Source of the DNA: Bradyrhizobium sp. sBnM-33 | GTDB taxonomy: Bacteria > Pseudomonadota > Alphaproteobacteria > Rhizobiales > Xanthobacteraceae | DNA: 64,000 nt | Reading direction: 5' to 3' | Assembly: GCF_032917945.1 (NCBI RefSeq) | Contig: NZ_CP136624.1 | Coordinates: forward strand, 806,001-870,000 | Part shown: in pieces, positions 18,066 through 27,418 of the stretch | Position numbering within the stretch: position 1 is the first letter of the stretch | How the letters are laid out: each line of letters starts with the position of its first letter | Position numbers and translations under genes: made by a program | The notes under the pieces: generated by a model | The model's input: only the letters and a program-made list of their open reading frames with translations | Databases searched by the model: none | What the model was told of the DNA's origin: nothing

Positions 18066-18548
18066 TCACTTCAACAAATTCTCCAGCAGCAAATTCAACG
18101 CCGTCTTCGCAAACGCCTCCATATTGCCCTGGCGGTCATTGCTCCCGGTCTCCAACGTGAACACCGCAGTTTGCGGTCCTGCCACCGCCATGCAGCAATG
18201 GCCGGCGGCGTCGCCATAGCGGTTGCCGGTCGGTCCCGTTGCGCCGGTTTCCGACAATCCCCAGTCCGTCGCAAAACGCTGGCGAATCTGGCTCGCCAGA
18301 AGTTTTGCATAAGGCTCGGACGCCGAGCGAATGCCCCTCATCGCCTCGTCAGGAATATCCATCAGCAGCCGCCGCGCATCCCGCGTATAGACCACGGCGC
18401 CGCCGAGGAAGTAGGCCGATGCGCCGGGCACCGACAGGAGCGCCGCCGAGATCAGGCCGCCGGTCGAGGATTCCGCGACCGAAATCGTCTGTTTCCGCGC
18501 GATCAGTTGCGTCGCGATCTTTTCGGCGATCGTAACAAGCTCTTTCAT
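18066..18548 (-). CDS. CinA C-terminal family amidohydrolase (nicotinamide-nucleotide amidase, PncC-like)
   Basis: The 160-residue protein matches the stand-alone CinA C-terminal domain that deamidates nicotinamide mononucleotide in NAD recycling. The landmarks are 'ISVAESSTGGLISAALLSVPGAS' (around residue 22-44), 'GGAVVYT' and 'SETGATGPTG' (about 99-108). The ATG at 18548 has GGAG six bases upstream; the longer open frame is not supported. It is transcribed alone, divergent from the amidohydrolase operon. Confidence 0.88.
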   Translation of the reverse strand: MKELVTIAEKIATQLIARKQTISVAESSTGGLISAALLSVPGASAYFLGGAVVYTRDARRLLMDIPDEAMRGIRSASEPYAKLLASQIRQRFATDWGLSETGATGPTGNRYGDAAGHCCMAVAGPQTAVFTLETGSNDRQGNMEAFAKTALNLLLENLLK

Positions 18549-18686
18549 TTCAACTCCTGCGCGTACGCCATTGGTCCAGTCATGCCTTCCTAACACAGGA
18601 GGGTTACGCTTGCCGAGTTGCGGCACGCGAGCCGCCCTGATTGAATGCGTCAAAACAGCCGCATCGCGCGCATACGAGGAAACACC

Positions 18687-19766
18687 ATGACGTCGCCGAT
18701 CGCGGGTGGCGTGGACTGCGATCTGCATCCCGCCGTTCCGCATCTGACCAGCCTGTTGCCTTACATGAACGACTATTGGCGCGACCAGGTGACGACGCGC
18801 GGCATGACCGATCTTGTCTCGCAATCCTATCCCACCCATTCGCCGATCTCGTCGCGGCCGGACTGGCGGCCGGCACAGGGCAAGCCGGGTTCGGATCTAG
18901 CCGACATGCAGAACCAGGTGCTCGACCGGTTCGGCACGGCCTACGGCATCTGCAATCCGCTCTACGGCGTGCAGATGGTGTTTTCCGAGGACATGCAGGA
19001 CGCGTTCTGCCGCGCGCTGAACGACTGGCTGGCCAAGGAATGGCTCGACAAGGACGATCGGCTGCGGGGCTCGATCGTAATACCCTCGCAAAGCGTCGAG
19101 AAGTCGGTCGCGGAGATCGAACGCTGCGCTGAGGATAAGCGCTTCGTCCAGGTGCTGATGCTGGTCATGGGCGACATGCCGCTGGGAAAACGCACCTACT
19201 GGCCGATCTACGCCGCCGCCGAACGGCTGGGCTTAGCCGTCGGCATCCATGCCGGCAGCGCCTACCACAACCCGCCGACCTCGATCGGTTGGGGCTCCTA
19301 TCACATCGAGGATTACGTAGCGCAAGCGACCGCGTTCCAGACCCAGCTCACCAGCCTGATCGTCGAAGGCGTGTTCGCCCGCCATCCGAACCTGAAAATG
19401 GTGATGCTGGAATCAGGCTTCACCTGGTTGCCGGCCTATCTGTGGCGGCTGCACAAGTTCTGGCGCGGCATCCGGATGGAAACCCCGTGGGTCGATCGCG
19501 CGCCGCTGGAGATTGTGCGCAGCAACATCCGCTTCTCGTTGCAGCCGGTCGATGCGCCGCCGGATCCCGCAACCCTGCATCGTTTGTTTGACCATATGCA
19601 GTCGGACGAATTGCTCCTATTCTCGACCGACTATCCGCATTGGCAGTTTGACGGCGACGACGTGCTGCCGCCGGGATTGTCGTCCGATCTTGTCCGCAAG
19701 ATCATGATCGATAATCCGCTCGCGACCTACGGCCGGTTGCAGATGGTGAAGGAGACGACGCCATGA
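18687..19766 (+). CDS. Amidohydrolase family 2 (ACMSD-like) protein, copy 1
   Basis: The 359-residue TIM-barrel metal hydrolase or decarboxylase has 'DCDLHP' near the N-terminus in place of HxH, 'GIHAGSAYHN' for the next metal histidine (about residue 190), 'MLESGFTWLPAYLWRL' and the C-terminal 'STDYPHWQFD' aspartate motif. These are amidohydrolase_2 hallmarks; the family includes decarboxylases and hydrolases of aromatic or dicarboxylic acids. The ATG at 18687 follows GAGGAAAC. It overlaps the second amidohydrolase gene by four bases. The two proteins are clear paralogues and may form a heteromer (inference). Confidence 0.88.
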   Translation: MTSPIAGGVDCDLHPAVPHLTSLLPYMNDYWRDQVTTRGMTDLVSQSYPTHSPISSRPDWRPAQGKPGSDLADMQNQVLDRFGTAYGICNPLYGVQMVFSEDMQDAFCRALNDWLAKEWLDKDDRLRGSIVIPSQSVEKSVAEIERCAEDKRFVQVLMLVMGDMPLGKRTYWPIYAAAERLGLAVGIHAGSAYHNPPTSIGWGSYHIEDYVAQATAFQTQLTSLIVEGVFARHPNLKMVMLESGFTWLPAYLWRLHKFWRGIRMETPWVDRAPLEIVRSNIRFSLQPVDAPPDPATLHRLFDHMQSDELLLFSTDYPHWQFDGDDVLPPGLSSDLVRKIMIDNPLATYGRLQMVKETTP

Positions 19767-20866
19767 ACGTCCAGTTCCGCCCAGAGCCTACGGCATCGGT
19801 CAGCATCAAGACCGCGATCGCCGATTGCGACATTCACCCAGCGCGCGCCACCAAGGACGAACTTTATCCGTTCATGGCGAAGCGCTGGCATTCACATCTG
19901 GAGACCTATGGCATCGGGGCCTATCACGGCATGATGGAGGGCCCGCCCTATCCTAAGGCGCAGCCCAACGCCTCGCGCCGCGATGCCTGGCCGCCGGAAG
20001 GCGGGCCGCAGGGCTCCTCGCTGTCCTTCATGCAGAAGCAGCTTCTCGATCCCTACAATGTCGCACTCGGCGTGCTCAATCCGCTTGCCACCGGGCAGGG
20101 CTTGCGCAACCACGATCTCGCCGGCGCGCTCTGCTCCGCGATCAACGACTGGCAGATCGAGAAATGGACCAGCAAGGACAAGCGCCTGAAGGCTTCGATC
20201 GTCGTCCCCAATGAGGACGGTCCTGCCGCCGCCGCCGAAATCCGCAAGCGCGCGGGCGACAAGAATTTCGTCCAGGTGCTGCTGCTCAGCCGCAACGTCG
20301 AACCGCTCGGCCAGCGCCGCTATTGGCCGATCTACGAGGCGGCGCAGGAGATCGGGTTGCCGGTCGGCGTCCACGCCTTCGGCTTCGGCGGCAATCCGCT
20401 CACCCCGTCCGGCTGGCCAAGCTTCTACATCGAGGAGATGGTCGGCCATTCTCAGTGTCAGCAGAGCGCGCTGGCGAGCCTCGTACTCGAAGGCGTGTTC
20501 GAGCCCTTCCCGAAGCTGAAGATGGTCATGATCGAGGCCGGCTTCGGCTGGGCGCCGTCACTTAGCTGGCGGCTCGACAAGACCTTTGAGAGGCTGCACG
20601 GCGAGGTGCCGCATCTCAAGCGAAAGCCGTCGGAATATATCCGCGACCACATCTGGTGGACGACGCAGCCGATGGAAGATCCGGAGCGCCGCGATCACCT
20701 GTTCCAGACGATCGAATGGATCGGCTGGGACAAGCTGTTGTTCGCGACCGACTACCCGCATTGGGACTTTGACGAGCCGTCGCGCGTCCTGCCGGCCGGC
20801 GTCAGCGATACCAACCGCGAAGCGTTCTATCTCGGCAACGCGAAGAAGCTGTACGGAATTTCTTGA
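19763..20866 (+). CDS. Amidohydrolase family 2 (ACMSD-like) protein, copy 2
   Basis: The 367-residue paralogue of the preceding gene has the same order of motifs: 'DCDIHPAR', 'GVHAFGFGGNP', 'MIEAGFGWAPSLSWRL' and 'ATDYPHWDFD'. It starts by ATGA overlap with copy 1 and ends by ATGG overlap with the Rieske gene, so all three are co-translated. The substrate is unknown. The nearby Rieske protein and TRAP transporter suggest uptake and breakdown of an aromatic or organic acid. Confidence 0.88.
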   Translation: MNVQFRPEPTASVSIKTAIADCDIHPARATKDELYPFMAKRWHSHLETYGIGAYHGMMEGPPYPKAQPNASRRDAWPPEGGPQGSSLSFMQKQLLDPYNVALGVLNPLATGQGLRNHDLAGALCSAINDWQIEKWTSKDKRLKASIVVPNEDGPAAAAEIRKRAGDKNFVQVLLLSRNVEPLGQRRYWPIYEAAQEIGLPVGVHAFGFGGNPLTPSGWPSFYIEEMVGHSQCQQSALASLVLEGVFEPFPKLKMVMIEAGFGWAPSLSWRLDKTFERLHGEVPHLKRKPSEYIRDHIWWTTQPMEDPERRDHLFQTIEWIGWDKLLFATDYPHWDFDEPSRVLPAGVSDTNREAFYLGNAKKLYGIS

Positions 20867-21279
20867 TGGTTCGGCACGTCATTGCCCCGGTGGACGAATT
20901 GCCACCGGGGACGCGAAAATTCCTCGACATCGACGGCCGGCCGATCGCGATTTTCAACATCAAGGGCGAGTTCTTCGGCCTGTTGAATCGCTGCCCGCAT
21001 CAGGGCGCGGCCTTGTGCGAGGGCCCGTTGATTGGCCTCGCGCAATCCTCCAACCCCGGCGAGATCGAGTATACCAGGCTAGGCGAAATCATCCGCTGCC
21101 CCTGGCACGGCTGGGAATTCGACATCCGCACCGGGCAGTCGTATTGCGATCCCAAGCGCTTTCGCGCGCGGGCCTACCCGGTCAATGTCGAGCCGGGAGC
21201 CGCCGTGGTGAAGGGGCCGTACGTGGCGGAGACGCTCGCCGTGTCGGTCGAGAGCGACTATGTCGTGGTCGATTTGTAG
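20863..21279 (+). CDS. Rieske [2Fe-2S] protein (ferredoxin-like)
   Basis: The 138-residue protein is essentially one Rieske domain. Cys43-x-His45 (CPHQG) and Cys78-x2-His81 (CPWHGW) bind the cluster. It is too short for a ring-hydroxylating oxygenase alpha subunit, so it is more likely an electron carrier or a small subunit. No oxygenase gene lies next to it. It overlaps the second amidohydrolase gene by four bases, an unusual pairing of a redox protein with metal hydrolases. Confidence 0.88.
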   Translation: MMVRHVIAPVDELPPGTRKFLDIDGRPIAIFNIKGEFFGLLNRCPHQGAALCEGPLIGLAQSSNPGEIEYTRLGEIIRCPWHGWEFDIRTGQSYCDPKRFRARAYPVNVEPGAAVVKGPYVAETLAVSVESDYVVVDL

Positions 21280-21803
21280 CGCCGTCATTCCGGCGCGTCG
21301 AAGGCGCGAACCTGGACGTGCAATTGAGCCAAGGGACCACGTATCCCGGCAGAGGCTAAGGTTCAAACCGTCCTGAGCGAAGTGGCAAGGCAAGGAGCAG
21401 TGCGTTAACGGCCCATGGTTGCAATGCACAAGTCGGATGCCGCACATCGCGTCATTCGCTGCGCTGCAAGCCGGTGCGACGTGACGCTTCTCGAGGCTGA
21501 TCAGCGAACCGGTCGGCCGCGATCGTCTCGAGCACCTGCAATCCAAGCTCGAGTCACTGATGAGTTCCCCTCTGCGGCGGCGGTTCTTCAGCCGCGGACA
21601 AAGCTCTGGTCCGCATCTTTCTCGGAGCATTGACCGGCCGTGGAACGGACTTCGCCTTGGCGGAATTTACCCTCGAAAGCAAGGTCAACCTGATTTTTCA
21701 TTTGGTTCAAGCATCGGCCTCGGCGGCAAACCATCGTGAGAATGGCCGCCGCAAGACGGGAGGCAGGGGCGGCACGCCGGCACGAAGCCGCAGGGAGGAT
21801 GTG
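21280..21803. other. 524-base gap with no recognised gene
   Basis: The stretch begins with a fragment resembling the end of a genomic repeat (TCATTCCGGCGCG). A coding-like piece near 21483-21600 reads 'RLISEPVGRDRLEHLQ' and 'LESLMSSPLRRRFF' but has no start and no family match that I recognise. The promoter of the TRAP operon should lie in the last 150 bases; GGGAGG at 21794 serves as ribosome site. Confidence 0.4.
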
Positions 21804-22793
21804 ATGAAGAAGTTGGCCGTAGTCACGTGTGCTGCGCTCGGCCTGTGGGCGCTCGACTATTCGAATGTTTTGGCTCAGGCACCGAAAACATTCACGCTAA
21901 AATTCAATCACGTGCTTGGCCCGAAGGAGCCATACCACGACGGCTTCCTGAAGTGGGCCAAGGCCGTCGAGCAGCGCACCAATGGCGGTCTCAAGATCGA
22001 TGTCTTCCATTCCGCGCAACTGGGTCTTGAGGAAGACATCATCGAGCAGATCAGGCAGGGAGCCAATATCGGCCAGAACACCGACGCCGCGCGTATGGGA
22101 AACTACGTTCCCGGCATCGCCGTGATGAACGGACCATATTTCGTCGAGACGCTGGAAGAAGTTGCCAAGCTGCGCAAAGCGCCGACCGTCGCAAAATGGC
22201 AGGAAGAACTTGCGACCAAGTTCGGGCTCAAGGTGGTGTCTTTCAACTGGGTGCAAGGCTATCGACATTTCTTTACGAACAAGCCGATAAAGACGCCGGA
22301 TGATCTGAAGGGCCTGCGCATCCGCACGCCGCCGGCGCCAATTTGGCAAGAGTCGATACGCGCGCTTGGTGCCGTGCCGGTAGCGATGGCATTCGGCGAG
22401 ATGTACCCGGGACTGCAGCAGCGGGCGATCGATGGTGTCGAGCTGGTTTACAACAACATTCCGGGTGGCCGCTTCTACGAGGTGCTTAAAGTCGCGAATG
22501 AGACAAGGCACATCATGCTGATCAACTTCGAAGTCGTCAGCGCCAAATGGTTCGACAGCCTGCCGAAGGAGTATCAGGACGCGCTGGTGGAGGAGGCCGA
22601 TCGAGCCGGAGAGGAGACATCGCATCAGATCCTGAGGCTGGAGGCCGAGGTCGAGCAGCAATTGAAGTCTCGCGGCATGACGATCAACAAGGATGTCGAT
22701 CTCGCCGCTTTCCGGAAGGCCGGCGAAAAGGCGTACGAGGTCCTGAAGATCACCGACGCCAAGAACGCGGTGCATAAGGAGATCGGCAAGTAG
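21804..22793 (+). CDS. TRAP transporter substrate-binding protein (DctP family)
   Basis: The 329-residue periplasmic receptor has a signal peptide over residues 1-25 (ending LAQ) and DctP landmarks: 'KFNHVLGPKEPYHDG', 'FNWVQGYRHFFTNKPIKTPDDLKGLRIRTP' (the conserved Arg that binds carboxylates is in GLRIRTP) and 'MYPGLQQRAIDGVE'. TRAP receptors usually bind organic acids. The ATG at 21804 follows GGGAGGATGTG. It is followed after ten bases by the small membrane subunit. Confidence 0.9.
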   Translation: MKKLAVVTCAALGLWALDYSNVLAQAPKTFTLKFNHVLGPKEPYHDGFLKWAKAVEQRTNGGLKIDVFHSAQLGLEEDIIEQIRQGANIGQNTDAARMGNYVPGIAVMNGPYFVETLEEVAKLRKAPTVAKWQEELATKFGLKVVSFNWVQGYRHFFTNKPIKTPDDLKGLRIRTPPAPIWQESIRALGAVPVAMAFGEMYPGLQQRAIDGVELVYNNIPGGRFYEVLKVANETRHIMLINFEVVSAKWFDSLPKEYQDALVEEADRAGEETSHQILRLEAEVEQQLKSRGMTINKDVDLAAFRKAGEKAYEVLKITDAKNAVHKEIGK

Positions 22794-22803
22794 GTTCCGC
22801 CAA

Positions 22804-23298
22804 ATGCAGAAAATCTACCAGCGTGTATGCGCCGCCGAGGCATGGATCGCCTCCGTGTTTCTCATCGTGATGGTAATCCTTATCTTTCTTGGCGGCGTTA
22901 TGCGGATGCTGGGCCATCCGATCAACTGGTCGACGGATGTTTCGACCGCCCTGTTCGCCTGGGCCTGCTTTCTGTGCGCCGATATTGCCTGGCGGAAGAA
23001 TAGCATGATGGCCATCGAAGTTTTCGCCAGTCGCCTGCCGGACAAGCTCCAGACCGCCCTCCGTATGGTGAACTACGCATTGATCACCGCGTTCCTGTTT
23101 TACCTCCTCGTGATGGGCGCCTATTTATCGTGGATCAGTCGGGTACGCAGCTTCCAGGGCATTCCGGAAGTCAGCTACTCCTGGGTCACAATGAGCTTGC
23201 CGGTCGGCGCGGCGCTGCTGATCGTGACAACCGCGCTCAAGGTCCGCGGAGAACTCCGGGGCGAGCGCGCCGAATATCGCGCCGTCGACGTCATATGA
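22804..23298 (+). CDS. TRAP transporter small membrane subunit (DctQ family)
   Basis: The 164-residue inner-membrane protein has four predicted helices (about 15-40, 50-70, 90-115, 130-155) and the DctQ signature around 'FAWACFLCADIAWRKNSMMAIEVF'. It forms the membrane complex with DctM. It sits between the receptor gene and the large subunit gene with gaps of 10 and 16 bases. Confidence 0.9.
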   Translation: MQKIYQRVCAAEAWIASVFLIVMVILIFLGGVMRMLGHPINWSTDVSTALFAWACFLCADIAWRKNSMMAIEVFASRLPDKLQTALRMVNYALITAFLFYLLVMGAYLSWISRVRSFQGIPEVSYSWVTMSLPVGAALLIVTTALKVRGELRGERAEYRAVDVI

Positions 23299-23314
23299 TC
23301 CGACGCGCATAGCC

Positions 23315-24607
23315 ATGCTGATCGTAATCATTGCGTTCACGGTACTGATGCTGATCGGAATGCCAGTTGCCTTCGCGATTGGAATTGCCGGCGCGCTGTT
23401 CTTCATTCAGCATCCGGAACTGCCGGCAACAATCCCGATACAGGTAACGGTAACCGAGACGCAGAATTTCGCGCTGCTTGCGGTTCCGCTTTTTATCCTC
23501 GCCGGCAATTTTCTCAACAACTCCGGCATCACGACCAACCTGCTCAAGCTGGCCACGGTGCTGACAGGAAGAATGCACGGCAGTCTGGCGCAGACCTCTA
23601 TTGCACTCTCAACGCTGATGAGCGGGGTGACGGGATCCTCCATTGCGGACGCCGCCATGAATGCCCGCATCATCGGTTTGCAGATGCTCAAGCGCGGCTA
23701 TGCCCGCGGCTACGCGGCCGGCGTGATTTCGTACGGTTCTCTGCTGGCGCCAATCATTCCCCCCGGGATTGGTTTCATACTGTATGGCACAGTCGGCCAG
23801 GTCTCGATCGGACGGCTGTTTGCCGCCGGCATTATTCCGGGCCTCATGCTGTGGGCAGCTCTCGCCTTTGCGATCGCCATCACCGCCCGCCGCCGCGGCT
23901 ACGGGCCGGAACGCGAGACGCGGGCGACTGGGCGTGAAATCCTGCTGGCGTCCTGGGGTGGCATCTGGGCGATCCTGTTTCCCATCATGCTGTTGGCGGG
24001 ATTGCGCTACGGCGTCTTCACGCCATCGGAGATTGGAGCCTTCGCGGTCATCTATGCGGTGGCGGTGGGGTTCTTCGCTTACCGGATGCTGACGTTCGCG
24101 GGTTTCCGTGAAGCCATCGAGGGCGGCCTGGTCGATGTCGGGGCCGTGATGTTCCTGCTCGCGCTCTCGGCGATCTTTGGTTACGGCATCGTATTTGAGC
24201 GAATACCCGAGGTGATTTCGGATTGGATGCTGAGTGTGACGGAAAACGCGCACGTTGTAATGGTGCTCATCGTGCTCTTCATCCTGATCGCTGGCACCTT
24301 CATGGAGGGCTCGGTGCTCATCATCATGCTGACGCCCATTTTCCTTCCGCTGGTGACGAATTACGGCATTGATCCGGTCCATTTCGGGCTCGTGTTCATT
24401 ATTGCTGCCACGATCGGAAACTACACGCCGCCCGTCGGCGCCGCCATGTTCGTCACCTGCCAGGTGCTGCGTTGTCCCATCAGTGAGTACACCCGGGACT
24501 CGACGCCGTTCTTGATCGCCGTCACCGTGGTGACTTTGATACTGATCTTTGTCCCCTCACTGGTCTTGCTTGTCCCTGATATGATCTTCGGTGCCGATTT
24601 GAGATGA
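23315..24607 (+). CDS. TRAP transporter large membrane subunit (DctM family)
   Basis: The 430-residue sodium-coupled permease subunit has about twelve helices. Family landmarks are 'AVPLFILAGNFLNNSGIT', 'MSGVTGSSIADAAM', 'SYGSLLAPIIPPGIGFILYG' and 'NYTPPVGAAMFV'. It completes a standard DctP-Q-M set. No regulator or two-component system is attached. The upstream amidohydrolase-Rieske genes on the same strand may use the transported acid. Confidence 0.92.
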   Translation: MLIVIIAFTVLMLIGMPVAFAIGIAGALFFIQHPELPATIPIQVTVTETQNFALLAVPLFILAGNFLNNSGITTNLLKLATVLTGRMHGSLAQTSIALSTLMSGVTGSSIADAAMNARIIGLQMLKRGYARGYAAGVISYGSLLAPIIPPGIGFILYGTVGQVSIGRLFAAGIIPGLMLWAALAFAIAITARRRGYGPERETRATGREILLASWGGIWAILFPIMLLAGLRYGVFTPSEIGAFAVIYAVAVGFFAYRMLTFAGFREAIEGGLVDVGAVMFLLALSAIFGYGIVFERIPEVISDWMLSVTENAHVVMVLIVLFILIAGTFMEGSVLIIMLTPIFLPLVTNYGIDPVHFGLVFIIAATIGNYTPPVGAAMFVTCQVLRCPISEYTRDSTPFLIAVTVVTLILIFVPSLVLLVPDMIFGADLR

Positions 24608-24782
24608 GATCGAACGGACGGTCGATCCTGGCACGTCGCGTCATTTTGCTGGCGCGCGTCAGTTGCAAACACGCTCGGGGTGCAAAGCTGGCGCCTGCGG
24701 GCGTGCCTATTGGCTTCCCTGCGCTGCCGGGGAGTGATAGCGTTCCGACCGAACCCACTCATCTGGGGGAACTTTCACATGA

Positions 24783-25388
24783 GTGGGTGCGCTTACATTG
24801 CTTTTTCCGACCGATCTGACCTCGTTCCTCGACCTCATACGCCAGCACGGCGATGTGGCCTACAGCCTGATGTTTGCCTATGCGGCTTCGCATAGCCTGC
24901 TGCTTGCGCTATTTGCGGGCTACGCGGCGCATTCGGGGGCGCTGGGTCTTGGCACGCTCGTCGTGGTCTGCTGGTTTGGCAGTTTCGCCGGCGATGTGAT
25001 CCGCTTCTGGATCGGGCGGCGCTATGGCGCCCGCTTGCTCGATCGTTTTCCGCGGTTCGAGCGGCCCGTGCAGACCGTTGTCCGCCTGACGGACCGCCAT
25101 TATCTCTGGATGATCCTGTTTCACCGCTTCCCGCATGGCATCCGCGGGCTCGCGGGGTTTGCTTACGGGATATCGCAGCTGCCTTGGTCCACTTTCCTTG
25201 CGCTCAACTTCGTCGCGGCGGGCTTTTGGTCCGGAGCCGTTGTCTCGGCCGGCTATGCCTTCGGTCAATTCTCGGAGGCGTCCATCAACAACGCCTCTTC
25301 GGGCCTTGGCATCGTGATGTTGGTCGCGTTCCTCGGCCTCTCCTGGTTGCTCAGCAGGAAGCTCGACCAGATCGCAGAGCGGTACTGA
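24783..25388 (+). CDS. DedA-family membrane protein
   Basis: The 201-residue protein has four to five helices and the DedA/SNARE-associated pattern 'GSFAGDVIRFWIGRRYGARLL' (split at about residue 65-85) followed by 'HRFPHGIRGLAGFAYGIS', where the conserved R-x(6)-G element sits. DedA proteins are proposed lipid scramblases. I use GTG at 24783, preceded by GGGGGAACTT. It ends 50 bases from the convergent polysaccharide synthase gene. Confidence 0.8.
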   Translation: MGALTLLFPTDLTSFLDLIRQHGDVAYSLMFAYAASHSLLLALFAGYAAHSGALGLGTLVVVCWFGSFAGDVIRFWIGRRYGARLLDRFPRFERPVQTVVRLTDRHYLWMILFHRFPHGIRGLAGFAYGISQLPWSTFLALNFVAAGFWSGAVVSAGYAFGQFSEASINNASSGLGIVMLVAFLGLSWLLSRKLDQIAERY

Positions 25389-25438
25389 AGCAAGATGTGC
25401 TCGCCTGTACTGACGTCGATGGGGCGTGCATGCCCGCC

Positions 25439-27418
25439 TCAGGCGCCGAGGAGTCCGCGGCGCAGCAACCCGGCCAGGGCGCCATGGAGGCTGGCTTTGC
25501 TTGCGATATTGCCGTGGGATGCGCTGAAAAGCCGAACTACCAGCCGCTGATATTGTTCGGTAGTAGGTTCAAGGCGCGCCAGCACTGTCTCGCGGAATCG
25601 CGAGACCATGGATATGTCTGTCCATCCCAGCCCCTCCAGATGAATCTGATACCGCCAGCCCGCAAGCTCGAGGGCGTTGCCGGCCGGACCCGAAAAGCGC
25701 ACCGAGGTCAGCGACACCGCAAGCAGGCGACACGACAGGATTTTACCTTCGCCCAACAGCCAGGCGGGCTCATCCGTTTCGAACATGTCGCCGGCGCGAG
25801 GCAGTTCGAAGCAGACAAGAAACGCGACGAAGGCAATCAGCATCGCGATGCCGGCCCACAGCAAATTGAAGAAGTCGAGCGAGGAAATCTCGCTGGCCGC
25901 ATAGGGCGAGACGAACGCCCACGCGATGCTGGCGGCTGAGCTTAGGGTGATCAAGCCAAAGATCGCGGCGAGCTTCCAATGCACGCGTGGCGTCGAGCGG
26001 TCGCCGCCTTTGTCGGTGATCTTGAACGGGCGGCCGAACGGCTTGAAGATGGCGCTTAGCAGCGTCGCGGTCACCGCAAAGCAGGTGACAGCGTGAGTGG
26101 CCTCCATGAACAACGGCAGCGTCCGCCCGCGCGAGATCCAGGCCATGTAGATGATTTGGCCGACCAGCGCCGGCACGCCGTAGCGCAAGAAGGTGTGGTA
26201 GTCGGCTTCGAAGGCGGGCAGGCCGCCGAACCAATAGATCGTCGGCGCGATCAGCAGCAGCACCATGAATGGTTTGCAGAGCCAGTTCAGCACCCCGTGA
26301 AAATAGTGCCAGCGCTGGGTGAAGCTGAAGCCGCGGCCGAACAGCGGGCCATTGCGGAGCAGGGCGACCTGTATGGTGCCAAGGCACCAGCGCGCGCGCT
26401 GGGTGATGTACTCGGGGATGCCTTCGGCCGAAAGCCCGAAGCTGAGCGGTTCGTTCAGCCACCATGTACGGTAGCCGTGCGTGAGCATCGTGTAAGTGAG
26501 ATTGATGTCTTCCGAAATCGCTTGCTGCGGGAAGCCGCCGATCTCGGCAAGCCGGTCGCGGCGAACGACAAAGGAAGTTCCGACGCAGAACGCGCAGCCC
26601 CACGCGTCCTTGGCGGGCTGAAAGACGTCGAAGAAGAAGCGTTGATCGTCGACCCAGCTCTTCCCGGCGAGCAGATTGTGCTGGATCGGGTCGGCGTTAT
26701 GATAAAATTGCGGCGTCTGCACGATCGCAACCTCCGGATCGGACAACAGCAGCCCGACCGTGCGTTTCAAAAGATCCCGCCGTGGTGCAAAATCGGCGTC
26801 GAGCACCAGGATGACGGGCGCATTGGTCTTGCGAGCGGTCGCCATGAGCCCATGATTGAGATTGCCGGCCTTGGCGCCGTTGTTGTCTGGCCGCGTCAGA
26901 TGATTCGCGCCGACTTGTGCGCAATATTCCCGCAGCCAGTCGCGCCTGGTGTCGTCCAGCACCCAGACCGTCGCATTGGGATAGTCGAGTGCCAGCGCGC
27001 TGAGGATAGATCGTTCGAGGATTTCGAGCGGCTCGTCATAGGTGCAGATGAAGATATCGACGGCGGGATAGCTACGCGATGCAGATAGTTCGCGTTGCGC
27101 CGCGTCGGCCTGCGCGGAGCGATCGGTGCTGCGGAACAGAATGATGATCGAGATCAGCGTGTAGAGAATGGCAAGCAATTCAAACAAAATGAACAACCGC
27201 GGCCACAGGCTTTCGGCCGACAGCGCAAACGGCGGCAACGTATCGTTCCATCGCCAGAGCGCATAAAGGATCAGAAGGGCTGAAGTCGTGATGCCGAACA
27301 GGATACGGTCCTTGGCATGCAGCGGATCCAGCAGTCGCGCCATCACCAGAAGGCCAAGGAGGATTCCCGTATCGATGGTGAGGATCGATAGGTCATCGCC
27401 GGCGCTCGGGAACATCAT
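25439..27418 (-). CDS. Family 2 processive glycosyltransferase (BcsA/BgsA-like polysaccharide synthase)
   Basis: The 659-residue inner-membrane polysaccharide synthase has two N-terminal helices (about 20-95), then a cytosolic GT-A domain with Asp155-Asp156, Asp207-Ala-Asp209, Glu303-Asp304 and Gln340-x2-Arg343-Trp344. This is the D,D,D,QxxRW set of processive beta-glucan synthases. About five more helices follow, and the C-terminal ~100 residues form a degenerate PilZ-like beta domain without the RxxxR motif of c-di-GMP receptors. It overlaps the glycosidase-like gene by four bases. Best comparisons are cellulose, curdlan and the rhizobial mixed-linkage beta-glucan synthase BgsA; the polymer is not determined by sequence. 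Confidence 0.88.
   Translation of the reverse strand: MMFPSAGDDLSILTIDTGILLGLLVMARLLDPLHAKDRILFGITTSALLILYALWRWNDTLPPFALSAESLWPRLFILFELLAILYTLISIIILFRSTDRSAQADAAQRELSASRSYPAVDIFICTYDEPLEILERSILSALALDYPNATVWVLDDTRRDWLREYCAQVGANHLTRPDNNGAKAGNLNHGLMATARKTNAPVILVLDADFAPRRDLLKRTVGLLLSDPEVAIVQTPQFYHNADPIQHNLLAGKSWVDDQRFFFDVFQPAKDAWGCAFCVGTSFVVRRDRLAEIGGFPQQAISEDINLTYTMLTHGYRTWWLNEPLSFGLSAEGIPEYITQRARWCLGTIQVALLRNGPLFGRGFSFTQRWHYFHGVLNWLCKPFMVLLLIAPTIYWFGGLPAFEADYHTFLRYGVPALVGQIIYMAWISRGRTLPLFMEATHAVTCFAVTATLLSAIFKPFGRPFKITDKGGDRSTPRVHWKLAAIFGLITLSSAASIAWAFVSPYAASEISSLDFFNLLWAGIAMLIAFVAFLVCFELPRAGDMFETDEPAWLLGEGKILSCRLLAVSLTSVRFSGPAGNALELAGWRYQIHLEGLGWTDISMVSRFRETVLARLEPTTEQYQRLVVRLFSASHGNIASKASLHGALAGLLRRGLLGA

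Noticed and set aside
26093..27088. 331-codon plus-strand frame opposite the polysaccharide synthase
   Set aside because: The synthase motifs lie on the minus strand and the plus frame has no recognisable feature.
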